Source: an uncultured Bacteroides sp.
Lineage (GTDB): Bacteria > Bacteroidota > Bacteroidia > Bacteroidales > Bacteroidaceae
Assembly (NCBI RefSeq): GCF_959029255.1
Contig: NZ_CAUFUE010000001.1
Span: 186,001 to 250,000 of the forward strand
DNA: 64,000 nucleotides
Reading direction: 5' to 3'
A program made the translations under genes and the position numbers. Positions 34,669 through 44,293 of the stretch are shown here, piece by piece. Numbering within the stretch: the stretch's first letter is position 1; the number at the start of each line of letters is the position of its first letter. The notes below the pieces were generated by a model. It was not told where the DNA came from. It did not search any database and saw only the letters and a program-made list of their open reading frames with translations.

Positions 34669-37600
34669 AAAATGAAACATTAACTCCACCCGAAATAGAC
34701 CGCATGGCAGGATAACGGTAATATGTCAACCCGGTAATTCCCTGTTCAGGATCGAGTCCCTGATTGCCGGAAATCGTGAGCAGGTTATCTGCTTTGACAA
34801 ACAGTTGCAAGCTGCTCAAACTGATTTTCTTTATCATAGGCTGTGGAAAGTTATAGGACAAGGTGATATTCTTCATCCGCAAGTATGAATTATTGAACAG
34901 GTTACGGGTGGAATTTGCATTCCAGTTATTCGAAACGGTCTTCAGTGCCGGGACATCCGTATAACGGTTTTCCGGTGTCCAGCGTTTCAGCATTTCCGTA
35001 GACCAGGCACGTCCCGTACTGCTTCCGTTGCTCCACAACATCGTGATGTCACGGTCTACAATGTAGCCACCGATGCTATATGCGAAGATTGCGGATAACT
35101 CAAATCCCTTGTAAGTGAAAGCGGTATTGAAACCTCCGTACACTTTCGGCAGAGAAGATTTGTTGATATAATAGTAATCGGCTTTGGCATAATCATTGGT
35201 AGTGGTACGCCCGATAACGTTATTCTGCGCATCCTTTACATCTTTATACCACAATGGGTCACCATTTTCCGGATTTACCCCGGCCCACTCGCGCAGATAG
35301 AAGTCATAGACCGAACGGCCTACTTTCAAACGGGTCACACCCGTAATCGGCATGTCTTTCAGCGGAAGGTCGGTCACTACATTCTTATAATGAGTCAGGT
35401 TCACACCCAGACGCCACGAGAAGTCACGCGTATGGATGAGCATCCCCTTCAGATCTATTTCAAATCCGGTATTCTTCAATGCACCGATATTTTCGTCTAC
35501 CGAAGTATAACCCAAGGAAGTGGCAAGCGGACGAGAATAAAGCAGGTCTTTGGAACGACGTTGGAAGAAATCGAATGAACCGGAAAAACGGTTGTTAAAC
35601 AATGAGAAATCAATTCCGACATTAAAGTTCAAGTTGGTTTCCCATTTCAATCCCGGTGTAGCCAGACGGTCAGATACCAAAGCGTTCTCACCGGCTTGGG
35701 AAACGATGGTATAGAGTCCGCTGCTGGCATAATATGTACCCAGATTGTCGTTACCCTGCGCACCATAACTTGCCTTCAACGTCAGTGCCGAAAGCCAGTC
35801 GGTGGTGGAAAGCATAAACTTCTCCCGGTCAATACGCCACGACGCACCTACCGACCAGAAGTTACCCCAACGGGTGGAAGGAGCAAAACGGGAAGAACCG
35901 TCACGGCGATAAGAAGCCGAGAAGAAGTACTTGCCTTGATAATCGTACTGCGCACTCAAGAGATATCCCAACAAGGAATAATCGATGCGGTATCCGGTAC
36001 CGGCAGTCACCAGTGAACCGACAGCCAACTCGGGCATATCGGGCACAGCCATATTGGCTCGTGCGGCCTGTAACACATCATAACGGTATGAATAGGCTTC
36101 TTCTCCGGCCAGGATATTGAAATGATGTTCACCAATGGTTTTGTCATAGGTCACGATATTATTCCATGTCCACGAGAAAGTACGGGTATATTCACGGCTT
36201 GCACCACCTCCGGTATTTACGGCAGGACCGATTTTAGGATTGGTATAATCAAGCGCGTTATAGTTGACCAAATCAAAATTGAAACTGGTTTTGAACTTCA
36301 ATCCTTCGATGATGGTTGCTTCAAGGTATGTACGTCCCGAAAACTCATCTTTCATACGTTCCGATTTATCGTTCGGCAACGTGGCGGGTAGGTTCCAGTT
36401 AGCCATGGAACCGGACGGACGATAAGAGCCGAAATCATAAATACGGTTTCCTTCGGAATCATATTTGTACGTGCCGTCGGGATTCATTTCATAGATAGGA
36501 TAAAAATCAGCCATCAATCGTCCGGCATTGATGACGTTGCTCGTTTTCGTATCCGAAGATACGGGATAGTTCTGCATGGAATGGGCGAAGCTCATATTGA
36601 CACTCCCACGGAGCCATTTATTTATCTGGCTGGTGATATTGGAACGTAAGTTGAAACGCTGGTAACCGGATTCAAGGGCAATGCCTTTATCATTCAGATA
36701 CCCTGCCGAAAAGAAATATTGATTTGTTTTTCCTCCTCCCGATACATTGAGTCCCAACTCTGTACGCAGAGCCTGTTGTTCCATGGCATCCTGCCAATCT
36801 ACATTCCAAAGGGGGACAGCTCCTGCAATCAATTTTCCATCCGTACCTACCGGCTGGGAATAGTTAGGTCCGTAAGGGTTAGGCCCTCCTCCCATCAATT
36901 TTCCAACAAGGTCCTTGGAAGCTTGTACGGCAGCAGTCTGGGGAGTGTACTTATCCGTATTCAAAGCATATTGGTTTCGCAAAGCTTCCCAATAAAGTTC
37001 AAAATATTGATTGGTACCGATGCGGTCATAATCACGTACGGCACGGTTGGAACCACCGAAGCTGGCTTTCACGCTGACTGTGGTCTTAGAGTCGGTCTGT
37101 CCTTGTTTGGTAGTAATGATAATCACACCGTTGGCGCCACGAGAACCGTAAAGTGCGGCCGATGCAGCATCTTTCAGCACCGTAATGGAAGCGATGTCTT
37201 CCGGATTGATGGAGTTGATGCTACCATCAAATGGCAAGCCATCCACCACATAAAGCGGTGCGCTGGAGGCATTGATGGAGCCGATACCACGGATACGGAT
37301 TTCGGCATCAGTACCCGGTTGCCCGCTGGCGGCACTTGCCTGAAGTCCGGGAACAGTACCTTCAAGGGCGCGCGACACGTTTGAAGTCTGCATACGGGCT
37401 ATCTCATCCCCTTTCACGGTAGAGGCCGCTCCGGTAAAGCTGTATTTCTTGGCGGTGGCGTATGCCACTACCATCACTTCGTCCAGCACTTCACTGTCCG
37501 CCGGCAAATCCACGTTAATCACGGTACGGCCATTAACTTTATGTTCCTGGCTTTTAAGGCCTATAAAGCTGAATATCAGCGTTCCGTCTGATGGGACTTT

Positions 37601-37795
37601 AATGGAATAATGACCATCGATATCAGTCACCGTACCGTTATGTGTTCCTTTTATCAATACCGATGCCCCCGGTAAGGGTTCTCCTTCTGACACCACGGTG
37701 CCTGAGACCTGTATGTCATTCGCCGTTGCCGCATGTAGAACGGCTGTAAAAAGCAGGACGAACGATGCTAAAAATAGACGTAGTTTCATATTCAT
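34667..37795 (-). CDS. SusC/RagA-family TonB-linked outer-membrane transporter
   Basis: A 1042-residue protein: signal peptide ending FTAVLHAATA, then a carboxypeptidase-D-like domain (VSGTVVSEGEPLPGASVLIKGT), the SusC-specific loop DEVMVVAYATAKKYSFTGAAS, the plug (SNVSRALEGTVPGLQ, GSRGANGVIIITTK) and a 22-strand-type barrel ending in Phe (SISGGVNVSF). TonB-driven uptake with SusD. There is no adjacent glycoside hydrolase, sulfatase or regulator, unlike polysaccharide loci. A 22-bp array lies 150-280 bp upstream. Confidence 0.95.
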   Translation of the reverse strand: MNMKLRLFLASFVLLFTAVLHAATANDIQVSGTVVSEGEPLPGASVLIKGTHNGTVTDIDGHYSIKVPSDGTLIFSFIGLKSQEHKVNGRTVINVDLPADSEVLDEVMVVAYATAKKYSFTGAASTVKGDEIARMQTSNVSRALEGTVPGLQASAASGQPGTDAEIRIRGIGSINASSAPLYVVDGLPFDGSINSINPEDIASITVLKDAASAALYGSRGANGVIIITTKQGQTDSKTTVSVKASFGGSNRAVRDYDRIGTNQYFELYWEALRNQYALNTDKYTPQTAAVQASKDLVGKLMGGGPNPYGPNYSQPVGTDGKLIAGAVPLWNVDWQDAMEQQALRTELGLNVSGGGKTNQYFFSAGYLNDKGIALESGYQRFNLRSNITSQINKWLRGSVNMSFAHSMQNYPVSSDTKTSNVINAGRLMADFYPIYEMNPDGTYKYDSEGNRIYDFGSYRPSGSMANWNLPATLPNDKSERMKDEFSGRTYLEATIIEGLKFKTSFNFDLVNYNALDYTNPKIGPAVNTGGGASREYTRTFSWTWNNIVTYDKTIGEHHFNILAGEEAYSYRYDVLQAARANMAVPDMPELAVGSLVTAGTGYRIDYSLLGYLLSAQYDYQGKYFFSASYRRDGSSRFAPSTRWGNFWSVGASWRIDREKFMLSTTDWLSALTLKASYGAQGNDNLGTYYASSGLYTIVSQAGENALVSDRLATPGLKWETNLNFNVGIDFSLFNNRFSGSFDFFQRRSKDLLYSRPLATSLGYTSVDENIGALKNTGFEIDLKGMLIHTRDFSWRLGVNLTHYKNVVTDLPLKDMPITGVTRLKVGRSVYDFYLREWAGVNPENGDPLWYKDVKDAQNNVIGRTTTNDYAKADYYYINKSSLPKVYGGFNTAFTYKGFELSAIFAYSIGGYIVDRDITMLWSNGSSTGRAWSTEMLKRWTPENRYTDVPALKTVSNNWNANSTRNLFNNSYLRMKNITLSYNFPQPMIKKISLSSLQLFVKADNLLTISGNQGLDPEQGITGLTYYRYPAMRSISGGVNVSF

Positions 37796-37945
37796 CTCTT
37801 AAAAATTAGTTAGATTAGTTAACTGTTAAGAGACGGCTTTGGTTCACAGAGAATACACTTTTCTCTTTTTTATTCAAGTTTCGCAAGTACTCCAGTTAAG
37901 GAAGTTTCGTATGTTCTTATCAACAAAATGCCACTATATTTCTCC

Positions 37946-38077
37946 TTTACTATTAGTACAGTATCACTTTACTAGCAATAAAGTGTCACTTTACCACCGA
38001 TACAGAGTTACTTTATCACGGGTAAAGCAACACTGTACTGCCGATAAAGCGGCACTGTACAATTGATAAAGTAGTAT
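37946..38077. repeat. Six degenerate 22-bp tandem units upstream of susC
   Basis: Exactly 22-bp units at 37946, 37968, 37990, 38012, 38034 and 38056. Shared frame: TTTAC or TGTAC at the start, GATAAAG or close in the middle (position 10-16), CAC at the end in five of six (TAC or TAT otherwise). No spacers. The remaining positions vary freely. Confidence 0.88.
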
Positions 38078-38125
38078 AAAGTTAAAAGCAACTGTCCGTC
38101 AACACATTGTATGTTTAGTGTAAAG

Positions 38126-38405
38126 TTTATAAATGGGAATTTTGGGAAATGAAGAACTAAGAATGAAGAATTCTTCTTTCACCACAGAGGACACAGAGGT
38201 CACAGAGGTTTTAATTTTTTCGACGCGGATGACGCAGATTTTTTTCTTGAGTAGCAACAAAGTAAAAAATCAACTTAATCAGCTAAATCAGCGTCGAAAA
38301 AATCAGAGTCACAGCGTAGCCTTAAAATCTGCGTCATCTGCGTCTGAAAATACCCCATCCGAAAGGAAACCCTGCTCCGGCGCTACGCCGGTAAATTATC
38401 ATTTA
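38126..38405. repeat. Composite palindromic repeat, copy B (inverted relative to copy A)
   Basis: It begins GTTTATAAATGGGAATTT and ends GCTACGCCGGTAAATTATCA, the reverse complement of copy A at 11717-12115, sharing both ends, the CCGGCG hairpin, the CACAGAGG units and the GTAGCAACAAAGTAAAAAATC loop. It is about 120 bp shorter: it lacks the GGCTGCGCAATGCAA loop and one arm section. Confidence 0.87.
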
Positions 38406-38485
38406 CCTCCACTTGTAAAACTTGAATGAACAAGATTTCAGACACAAGTTGACAAAGAAAAGAGAGAAGTGCAGGAAGAAGGGAT

Positions 38486-38965
38486 TTATTCATTGAAAAG
38501 AGTACACACTTCTGCACGTACCTCCTTTATCAAATCTTTTGGGGCAAGTTTAAGCTGAAGTCCCCGTTGCCCAGCACTGATGTAGATATAGGGGAATTGC
38601 AGGCAGGTTTCATGGATATAAGTAGGGAAGGCTTTCTTCATACCGACGGGGGAACAGCCGCCACGAATATAACCGGTAAGCGGAAGAAGTTCCTTCATCG
38701 GAATAAGGTCGCATTTCTTATTACCGGAAACTTTGGCGGCAAGCTTCAAATCAACCTCATGTTCACCGGGAATAACACATACAAAATAGCCATTCTTATC
38801 TCCATGAAGTATCAGGGTCTTAAATACTTGCTCGATATTCTCACCCAGACTGGCGGCAACATGTATGGCACTCAAATCGTTCTCGTCGACTTCGTATGGG
38901 ATGAGGTCGTATGAGATTTTGGATTTATCAAGCAGACGGGCTGCATTGGTCTTATTAATTTTCAT
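38486..38965 (-). CDS. ybaK: YbaK/EbsC-family aminoacyl-tRNA deacylase
   Basis: A 159-residue protein of the YbaK/ProX family, which removes Cys from mischarged tRNA-Pro. Family landmarks: KISYDLIPYEVDENDLSAIHVAASLG, KTLILHGDKNGYFVCVIPGEHEVDLKLAA, and GYIRGGCSPVGMKK. The conserved Lys that acts in catalysis is the one in FKTLIL. Probably monocistronic, flanked by repeats on both sides. Confidence 0.9.
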   Translation of the reverse strand: MKINKTNAARLLDKSKISYDLIPYEVDENDLSAIHVAASLGENIEQVFKTLILHGDKNGYFVCVIPGEHEVDLKLAAKVSGNKKCDLIPMKELLPLTGYIRGGCSPVGMKKAFPTYIHETCLQFPYIYISAGQRGLQLKLAPKDLIKEVRAEVCTLFNE

Positions 38966-38981
38966 ACTTCGACTAGTTTTA

Positions 38982-39183
38982 TTTTTAGATACAGATAATA
39001 CAGATAACGCCGACTTTAGGGCTACGGGCTACGCTACGTATTCTGTTTTTTAGACTCAGATTGAGCCGATTATGCAGATTTTTACTCTGTCACTACTACT
39101 AAAGAAAAAATCTGCGCCATTCGTGTCATCGGCGTCTAAAAAATTAAAAGCTCTGTGAGACTCTGTGTCTTCTGTGGTGACAA
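38982..39183. repeat. Palindromic repeat between ybaK and uvrA (copy C)
   Basis: Arms of 9-bp units (GATACAGAT AATACAGAT AACGCCGAC), a loop GTCACTACTACTAAAG like that of copy A (TTGCTACTACTAAAAG), complementary CTGCGCCAT TCGTGTCAT CGGCGTCTA units, and a CTCTGTGAG ACTCTGTGT CTTCTGTGG run. More diverged than copies A and B. Confidence 0.75.
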
Positions 39184-39204
39184 CTAAATTCCCATCATTA
39201 GTAC

Positions 39205-42030
39205 TTAAAATAACTCTTCTCTCAGAAATTTCGGCGTATATCCTTTCTCACTCTTCGCCACCTCTTCGGGTGTTCCGAATGAAAGGAGTTCTCCCCCACC
39301 CTTACCACCTTCAGGCCCCATATCAATGATATAATCGGCCATTTTGATGACGTCGAGGTTATGCTCAATGACGATAACCGTATTTCCTTTATCAACCAAC
39401 TTATTCAATACGTTCATCAGGACACGGATGTCTTCAAAATGGAGCCCTGTCGTCGGCTCGTCAAGAATATAAAGAGTTTTACCCGTATCTCGCTTGGAAA
39501 GTTCGGTGGCCAGTTTCACACGCTGGCTCTCACCACCTGAAAGGGTTGTGGAAGATTGTCCCAACTTGATGTATCCTAAACCGACTTCCTGAATGACCTT
39601 GATTTTATTTAAAATCTGAGGAACATTCTCGAAGAACTCTACCGCACGATTAATCGTCATATCCAGCACATCGGCAATGGATTTTCCCTTGAAACGGACT
39701 TCCAGAGTTTCGCGGTTATAGCGCTTGCCATGACAGACTTCACACGGAACATATACGTCCGGCAGGAAATTCATTTCAATCGTTTTGTAACCATTACCCT
39801 GACAAGCCTCGCAACGTCCACCGGTGACGTTGAACGAGAAACGTCCGGGCTTATAACCGCGTATTTTGGCTTCGGGTAAACCGACAAACAGATTACGGAT
39901 ATCCGAAAACACTCCCGTATAAGTAGCAGGATTGGAACGTGGAGTACGTCCCAAAGGCGATTGGTCCACATTTACCACCTTATCTATATATTCCAGCCCT
40001 TCAATGCTGCCGTATTCCAACGGATCCTGAAGCGAACGATAGAATTTCTGAGACAGAATAGGTTGAAGAGTTTCATTGATTAATGTGGATTTACCGCTAC
40101 CCGATACTCCCGTAACACAAATCAACTTGCCCAGTGGGAACTCAACGTCTACATTCTTCAGATTATTCCCTTTCGCACCACGCAGCCAAAGGCTATGCCC
40201 GTTTCCCTCACGGCGTTTGGCAGGTACTTCAATCTTTCGCTCTCCATTCAAATATTGTGAAGTCAATGTATGTGTCTGCAACATTTCTTGAGGAGTACCC
40301 GCAAAAACGACTTCACCTCCCAGACGTCCTGCCTTCGGTCCCATATCGATGACGTAATCGGCAGCAAGCATCATATCTTTATCGTGCTCTACCACTATGA
40401 CCGAGTTGCCCATATCACGCAGTTCCTTCAATGAATGAATAAGGCGCTGGTTGTCCCGTTGATGCAAACCGATACTCGGCTCATCGAGAATATACAGCAC
40501 ATTCACCAACTGCGAACCGATTTGTGTAGCTAAACGGATACGCTGACTCTCACCACCGGACAGGCTGACGGCACTACGGTCAAGGGACAGATAATCCAAC
40601 CCCACATCCAACAGGAATTTGAGACGTGTACGGATTTCCTTCAGAATTTCAGTTGCAATCTGCTGTTGCTTATTACTAAGATAAGGGTCAACCTTCAACA
40701 ACCAGTCATAGAGTTCGTTGATATCCATACTGGAAAGCTGGTAGATATTCTTGTCATGGATGCGATAGGACAAAGCTTCCTTATTCAGTTTGGCACCGTG
40801 ACATTCCGGACAAACGGTAGTCTTGGCAAACTGCTCCGCCCACTTCTGGGCTGTGGCAGAAGCATCTTTCTCCTGTAACATCTGGATATACTTCACCACT
40901 CCTTCGAAGGTCACAAAATAATCGGAAGATGTACCTATCAGTGTACTCTTTATCTTGATGCGCTCGTCGGAACCGTAAAGGATTTCATCGATGGCATCGT
41001 CCGGCAACTCCTTCACCGGAGTTTTCAATGTAGCTTCATATCTCTCCAGCAATGCGGTTATCTGCCAGAATATCATGCTGTTTTTGGACTTTCCCAAAGG
41101 AATGATGGCACCTTCGGCGATAGAAAGATTACGGTCAGGTATCACCTTATCTATATCTATCTGATTGACTACTCCCAGTCCCTTACACTTGGGGCACGCT
41201 CCCTGTGGAGAGTTGAAAGAGAAGTTATGAGGGGCCGGTTCCCGGTAGGACAATCCGGTGACAGGGCACATCAGGCGTTTACTATAATGACGCACCGTGT
41301 CAGCCTGCACATCGAGTATCATCAGCAAGCCGTCGCCTTGCCGCATGGCTGTGGCAACACTGCTTTTCAGACGGGTGTCATCCTTGTCGGATACTATCAA
41401 CTTATCAATCACCACTTCCACATCGTGGTTCTTATAACGATCAAGCTTCATACCCGGCAAAGCCTCACGCACTTCACCATCCACACGAACATTTAAATAT
41501 CCCTTTTTGCGTATCTGTTCGAACAGTTCTTTATAATGTCCCTTACGGCTACGAACCAACGGGGCAAGGATGTAAATCCGTTTACCATTATAATCCTTCA
41601 GGATAAGGTCGATAATTTGCTCCTCGGTGTACTTCACCATCTTCTCACCGGAAAGATAGGAATAGGCTTCACCCGCACGTGCGTATAGCAGACGAAGGTA
41701 GTCGTATATTTCAGTCGTAGTACCTACCGTAGAACGGGGATTTTTGTTCGTAGTCTTCTGTTCGATAGAAATAACCGGGCTCAAACCTGTAATTTTATCC
41801 ACGTCAGGACGCTCCAAATTGCCCAAAAAGTTACGGGCGTATGCGGAAAAGGTTTCGATGTAGCGGCGTTGGCCTTCAGCGAAAATTGTATCGAATGCCA
41901 GGGAAGATTTACCGCTACCGCTCAATCCGGTAATAACCGTCAGGCTGTTGCGGGGTATTTCGGCATCGATATCTTTCAGATTATGTACACGGGCACCGTA
42001 TACGTTGATATATTCTATTTCTTCTTGCAT
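39205..42030 (-). CDS. uvrA: Excinuclease ABC subunit UvrA
   Basis: A 941-residue DNA-damage sensor with two ABC ATPase units. Walker A loops are TGLSGSGKSSLAFD and TGVSGSGKSTLINE; ABC signatures VSLSGGESQRIRLA and TTLSGGESQRVKLA. Zinc motifs include CPVTG and CPKCKG, CPECHG, and CEACQG with CEVCHG. With UvrB (50531-52591 here) and UvrC it carries out nucleotide excision repair. Start MQEEIEYINVYGARVHNLKDI is the family start. Confidence 0.97.
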   Translation of the reverse strand: MQEEIEYINVYGARVHNLKDIDAEIPRNSLTVITGLSGSGKSSLAFDTIFAEGQRRYIETFSAYARNFLGNLERPDVDKITGLSPVISIEQKTTNKNPRSTVGTTTEIYDYLRLLYARAGEAYSYLSGEKMVKYTEEQIIDLILKDYNGKRIYILAPLVRSRKGHYKELFEQIRKKGYLNVRVDGEVREALPGMKLDRYKNHDVEVVIDKLIVSDKDDTRLKSSVATAMRQGDGLLMILDVQADTVRHYSKRLMCPVTGLSYREPAPHNFSFNSPQGACPKCKGLGVVNQIDIDKVIPDRNLSIAEGAIIPLGKSKNSMIFWQITALLERYEATLKTPVKELPDDAIDEILYGSDERIKIKSTLIGTSSDYFVTFEGVVKYIQMLQEKDASATAQKWAEQFAKTTVCPECHGAKLNKEALSYRIHDKNIYQLSSMDINELYDWLLKVDPYLSNKQQQIATEILKEIRTRLKFLLDVGLDYLSLDRSAVSLSGGESQRIRLATQIGSQLVNVLYILDEPSIGLHQRDNQRLIHSLKELRDMGNSVIVVEHDKDMMLAADYVIDMGPKAGRLGGEVVFAGTPQEMLQTHTLTSQYLNGERKIEVPAKRREGNGHSLWLRGAKGNNLKNVDVEFPLGKLICVTGVSGSGKSTLINETLQPILSQKFYRSLQDPLEYGSIEGLEYIDKVVNVDQSPLGRTPRSNPATYTGVFSDIRNLFVGLPEAKIRGYKPGRFSFNVTGGRCEACQGNGYKTIEMNFLPDVYVPCEVCHGKRYNRETLEVRFKGKSIADVLDMTINRAVEFFENVPQILNKIKVIQEVGLGYIKLGQSSTTLSGGESQRVKLATELSKRDTGKTLYILDEPTTGLHFEDIRVLMNVLNKLVDKGNTVIVIEHNLDVIKMADYIIDMGPEGGKGGGELLSFGTPEEVAKSEKGYTPKFLREELF

Positions 42031-42085
42031 ACTGCTTATTTATGTTTATTGGAATGCGTTTCAATAATAATTTGCTATATTCCGA

Positions 42086-42215
42086 TTTTTTAGACGCAGA
42101 TTACGCGGATGACGCGGATTTTAAAGGCTATGCAATTATCCGTATAAATAAACAATCCGTGTCATCAGCATCTGAAAAAAAATCCGCGTCATCCGCGTAA
42201 TCTGCGTCTAAAAAA
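42086..42215. repeat. 37-bp perfect inverted repeat with 9-bp-unit arms (copy D)
   Basis: The arm at 42086-42122 reads T6-A then GACGCAGAT TACGCGGAT GACGCGGAT TTT and is exactly complementary to 42179-42215. The 56-bp interior carries a further decayed unit run (AATCCGTGTCATCAGCATC). It lies 55 bp upstream of uvrA, in its leader. Confidence 0.9.
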
Positions 42216-42360
42216 TTGAAAGATATCACTTATCATCTCTGCATTCAACCAAAATTGTTTTTTTATAATCGGGCAAAAATAACTTTTTTCCTTCTAATAT
42301 CAGCTGAAATAAAGTATTTTTCAGTTTTGAAATGCACAATATTATTTCTTAACGCATTCC

Positions 42361-42393
42361 TTTGGTTAAAATGGGACAATATTGTTAACTTTG
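42361..42393 (+). promoter_or_regulatory. Bacteroides promoter for the LysM gene
   Basis: TTTG at 42361-42364, 21-bp spacer, TAACTTTG at 42386-42393; both boxes match the consensus. It ends 43 bp before the start codon. Confidence 0.7.
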
Positions 42394-42436
42394 CAGCTAC
42401 TTTGGGAAATTGTAAACATAAACCAACGATTACTGA

Positions 42437-44227
42437 ATGAAAACGATTAACCGCATTATCTGCTCTTTGCTGCTTGCCGGTGCATGCAGTTTCGGAGTAA
42501 ACGCACAAGAAAACCAGTCTTATTTTCTACATACCATCGAAAAAGGTCAAAGCCTTTATTCCATAGCCAGTATGTACGGCGTGAACCAGGCTGACATCGT
42601 GAAGTTGAACCCCGGAAGCGATGAGAAAATCTACGTGGGACGTGCCTTACGCATCCCTAAAGCTGTAGTCAGTCCGCAGAAAGAGACCTTCCATACCATC
42701 GGAGCGGGCGAAACACTCTACCGACTTACCGTAAAATATAACATATCCGCTAAAGCCATCTGTGATGCCAATCCCGGATTGAGCGCTGAGAATTTCCGTA
42801 TCGGCCAGGTCATCCGTATTCCTTCTACTACAGAGGCAGGTGTTACCGATGTAACAGTAAGTACCCCGGCACCTGTTGAGAACACTGCCATACAAGGTCC
42901 CGTGCAATCACGTTGCCGCGACATGCACAAAGTGAAACGAAAAGAAACCGTATTCAGCATCAGTCGTGAATATGGCATCAGCGAAGCCGAACTGATAGCC
43001 GCCAATCCGGAGTTGAAAGGCGAAAACAAAATAAAGAAAGGCTCGTTCCTCTGTATTCCTTATCCCTCTGCACAGACCCAACAAAGCGCCCAGCCACAAA
43101 CCGTGCCTTCGGATAGCGACTTGTTCAATGAAAACAAGAAAGTAAGCGAACGCATCAGTACCATCAAGGCTGCCCTCATTCTTCCTTTCCTGCCGGACGG
43201 AGCTACCCGGAGCGAAGCGGCAAAGATGGTGGAATATTATGAAGGATTCTTGATGGCAGTGGATAGCCTGAAGCGTACGGGCACTTCCATTGACCTCTAT
43301 ACCTATAGTTCAGGAGCGGAAACGGCTTCTCTTAACTCTATACTCGGCAAGAGTGAAATGAAGGACATGGATATCATTTTCGGGCCACTGCATCAGCAAC
43401 ACATCAAGCCCTTGGCTGAGTTTGCCAACAAAAATGGAATACGTCTCGTGATACCGTTTACTTCCAAAGACAACACGGTATTCCGCAATCCTGCGGTTTA
43501 TCAAATCAATACGCCCCAATCGTATCTTTATTCCGAAGTATATGAACACTTCGTCCGCCAGTTCCCCAATGCCAATGTCATTTTCCTCGAAGCAAGCCAG
43601 GGAACCAAAGATAAGGCAGATTTCATCAAAGGATTGAAAGAGGAATTACGCAATCGCGCCATCCCGATGAAGACACTGAAAGAGGATGCCAATGTGGAAT
43701 CACTGAAAGCGGTGTTGATGGATGGCCGCGAAAACATATTCATCCCTACTTCGGGCAGCAATATCACACTGATAAAAGCTCTTCCGCAGCTCACTATGCT
43801 GGTTCGCGAGAAGACTGATAGCCGCATCCATCTTTTCGGATACCCGGAATGGCAAACGTACACTAAAGACCATCTTGAAGCATTCTTTGAACTGGATACG
43901 TATTTCTATTCTTCATTCTACACCAACAACCTGTTGCCCGCCGCCATCAACTTCACCAAGAACTATCGCAGATGGTATGGCAAGGATATGGACGAACGTT
44001 ATCCGAAGTTCGGCATGCTGGGATTTGATACTGGCTATTTCTTCCTGAAAGGCTTGTCCAAATATGGTTCGGCACTTGAAAAGAACCTTCAACGCATGGA
44101 TTTAGTCCCCATCCAGACCGGATTTAAATTTCAACGTGTGAATAACTGGGGAGGATTTATCAATCGGAAAGTATTCTTTGTGCATTTCACCAAGAACTTT
44201 GAACTGGTAAAACTGGACTTTGATTAA
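42437..44227 (+). CDS. LysM-repeat protein with periplasmic-binding-protein-like domain
   Basis: A 596-residue secreted protein: signal peptide ending SFGVNAQ, then three LysM repeats at about 31-75, 83-127 and 157-200 (each YSIASMYGVN / YRLTVKYNIS / FSISREYGIS followed by N-P-G or N-P-E), then from about 235 a domain like type-1 periplasmic binding proteins (KAALILPFLPDG, IIFGPLHQQHIKPLAEFANKNGIRLVIPF). It probably binds peptidoglycan and senses or scaffolds at the wall; the ligand of the C-terminal domain is unknown. Well conserved combination in Bacteroidales. Confidence 0.85.
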   Translation: MKTINRIICSLLLAGACSFGVNAQENQSYFLHTIEKGQSLYSIASMYGVNQADIVKLNPGSDEKIYVGRALRIPKAVVSPQKETFHTIGAGETLYRLTVKYNISAKAICDANPGLSAENFRIGQVIRIPSTTEAGVTDVTVSTPAPVENTAIQGPVQSRCRDMHKVKRKETVFSISREYGISEAELIAANPELKGENKIKKGSFLCIPYPSAQTQQSAQPQTVPSDSDLFNENKKVSERISTIKAALILPFLPDGATRSEAAKMVEYYEGFLMAVDSLKRTGTSIDLYTYSSGAETASLNSILGKSEMKDMDIIFGPLHQQHIKPLAEFANKNGIRLVIPFTSKDNTVFRNPAVYQINTPQSYLYSEVYEHFVRQFPNANVIFLEASQGTKDKADFIKGLKEELRNRAIPMKTLKEDANVESLKAVLMDGRENIFIPTSGSNITLIKALPQLTMLVREKTDSRIHLFGYPEWQTYTKDHLEAFFELDTYFYSSFYTNNLLPAAINFTKNYRRWYGKDMDERYPKFGMLGFDTGYFFLKGLSKYGSALEKNLQRMDLVPIQTGFKFQRVNNWGGFINRKVFFVHFTKNFELVKLDFD

Positions 44228-44293
44228 CTTGAATTAATTACTAATTAAAAATGATAATTCGTAATTAGTAATTTGTAATTGGCAATTAAATAG

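Larger units (their letters stand above)
37796..38485. other. Non-coding region upstream of susC
   Basis: About 690 bp without a gene. It contains the 22-bp tandem array (37946-38077) and the inverted composite repeat copy B (38126-38405). No TAnnTTTG box was found in the first 120 bp upstream of susC. Confidence 0.75.
42031..42436. other. Non-coding region between uvrA and the LysM gene
   Basis: About 400 bp between divergent genes. It contains the 37-bp perfect inverted repeat (42086-42215), an AT-rich stretch and the LysM gene promoter at 42361-42393. Confidence 0.75.

Noticed and set aside
37839..38066. 74-codon plus-strand ORF across the 22-bp array
   Set aside because: The 22-bp unit is not a multiple of three, the translation shows no repeat or domain, and it overlaps only repeat DNA.
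37946..38077. CRISPR array (regular short repeats)
   Set aside because: Units are contiguous without spacers, only loosely similar, and no cas gene is present in the window.
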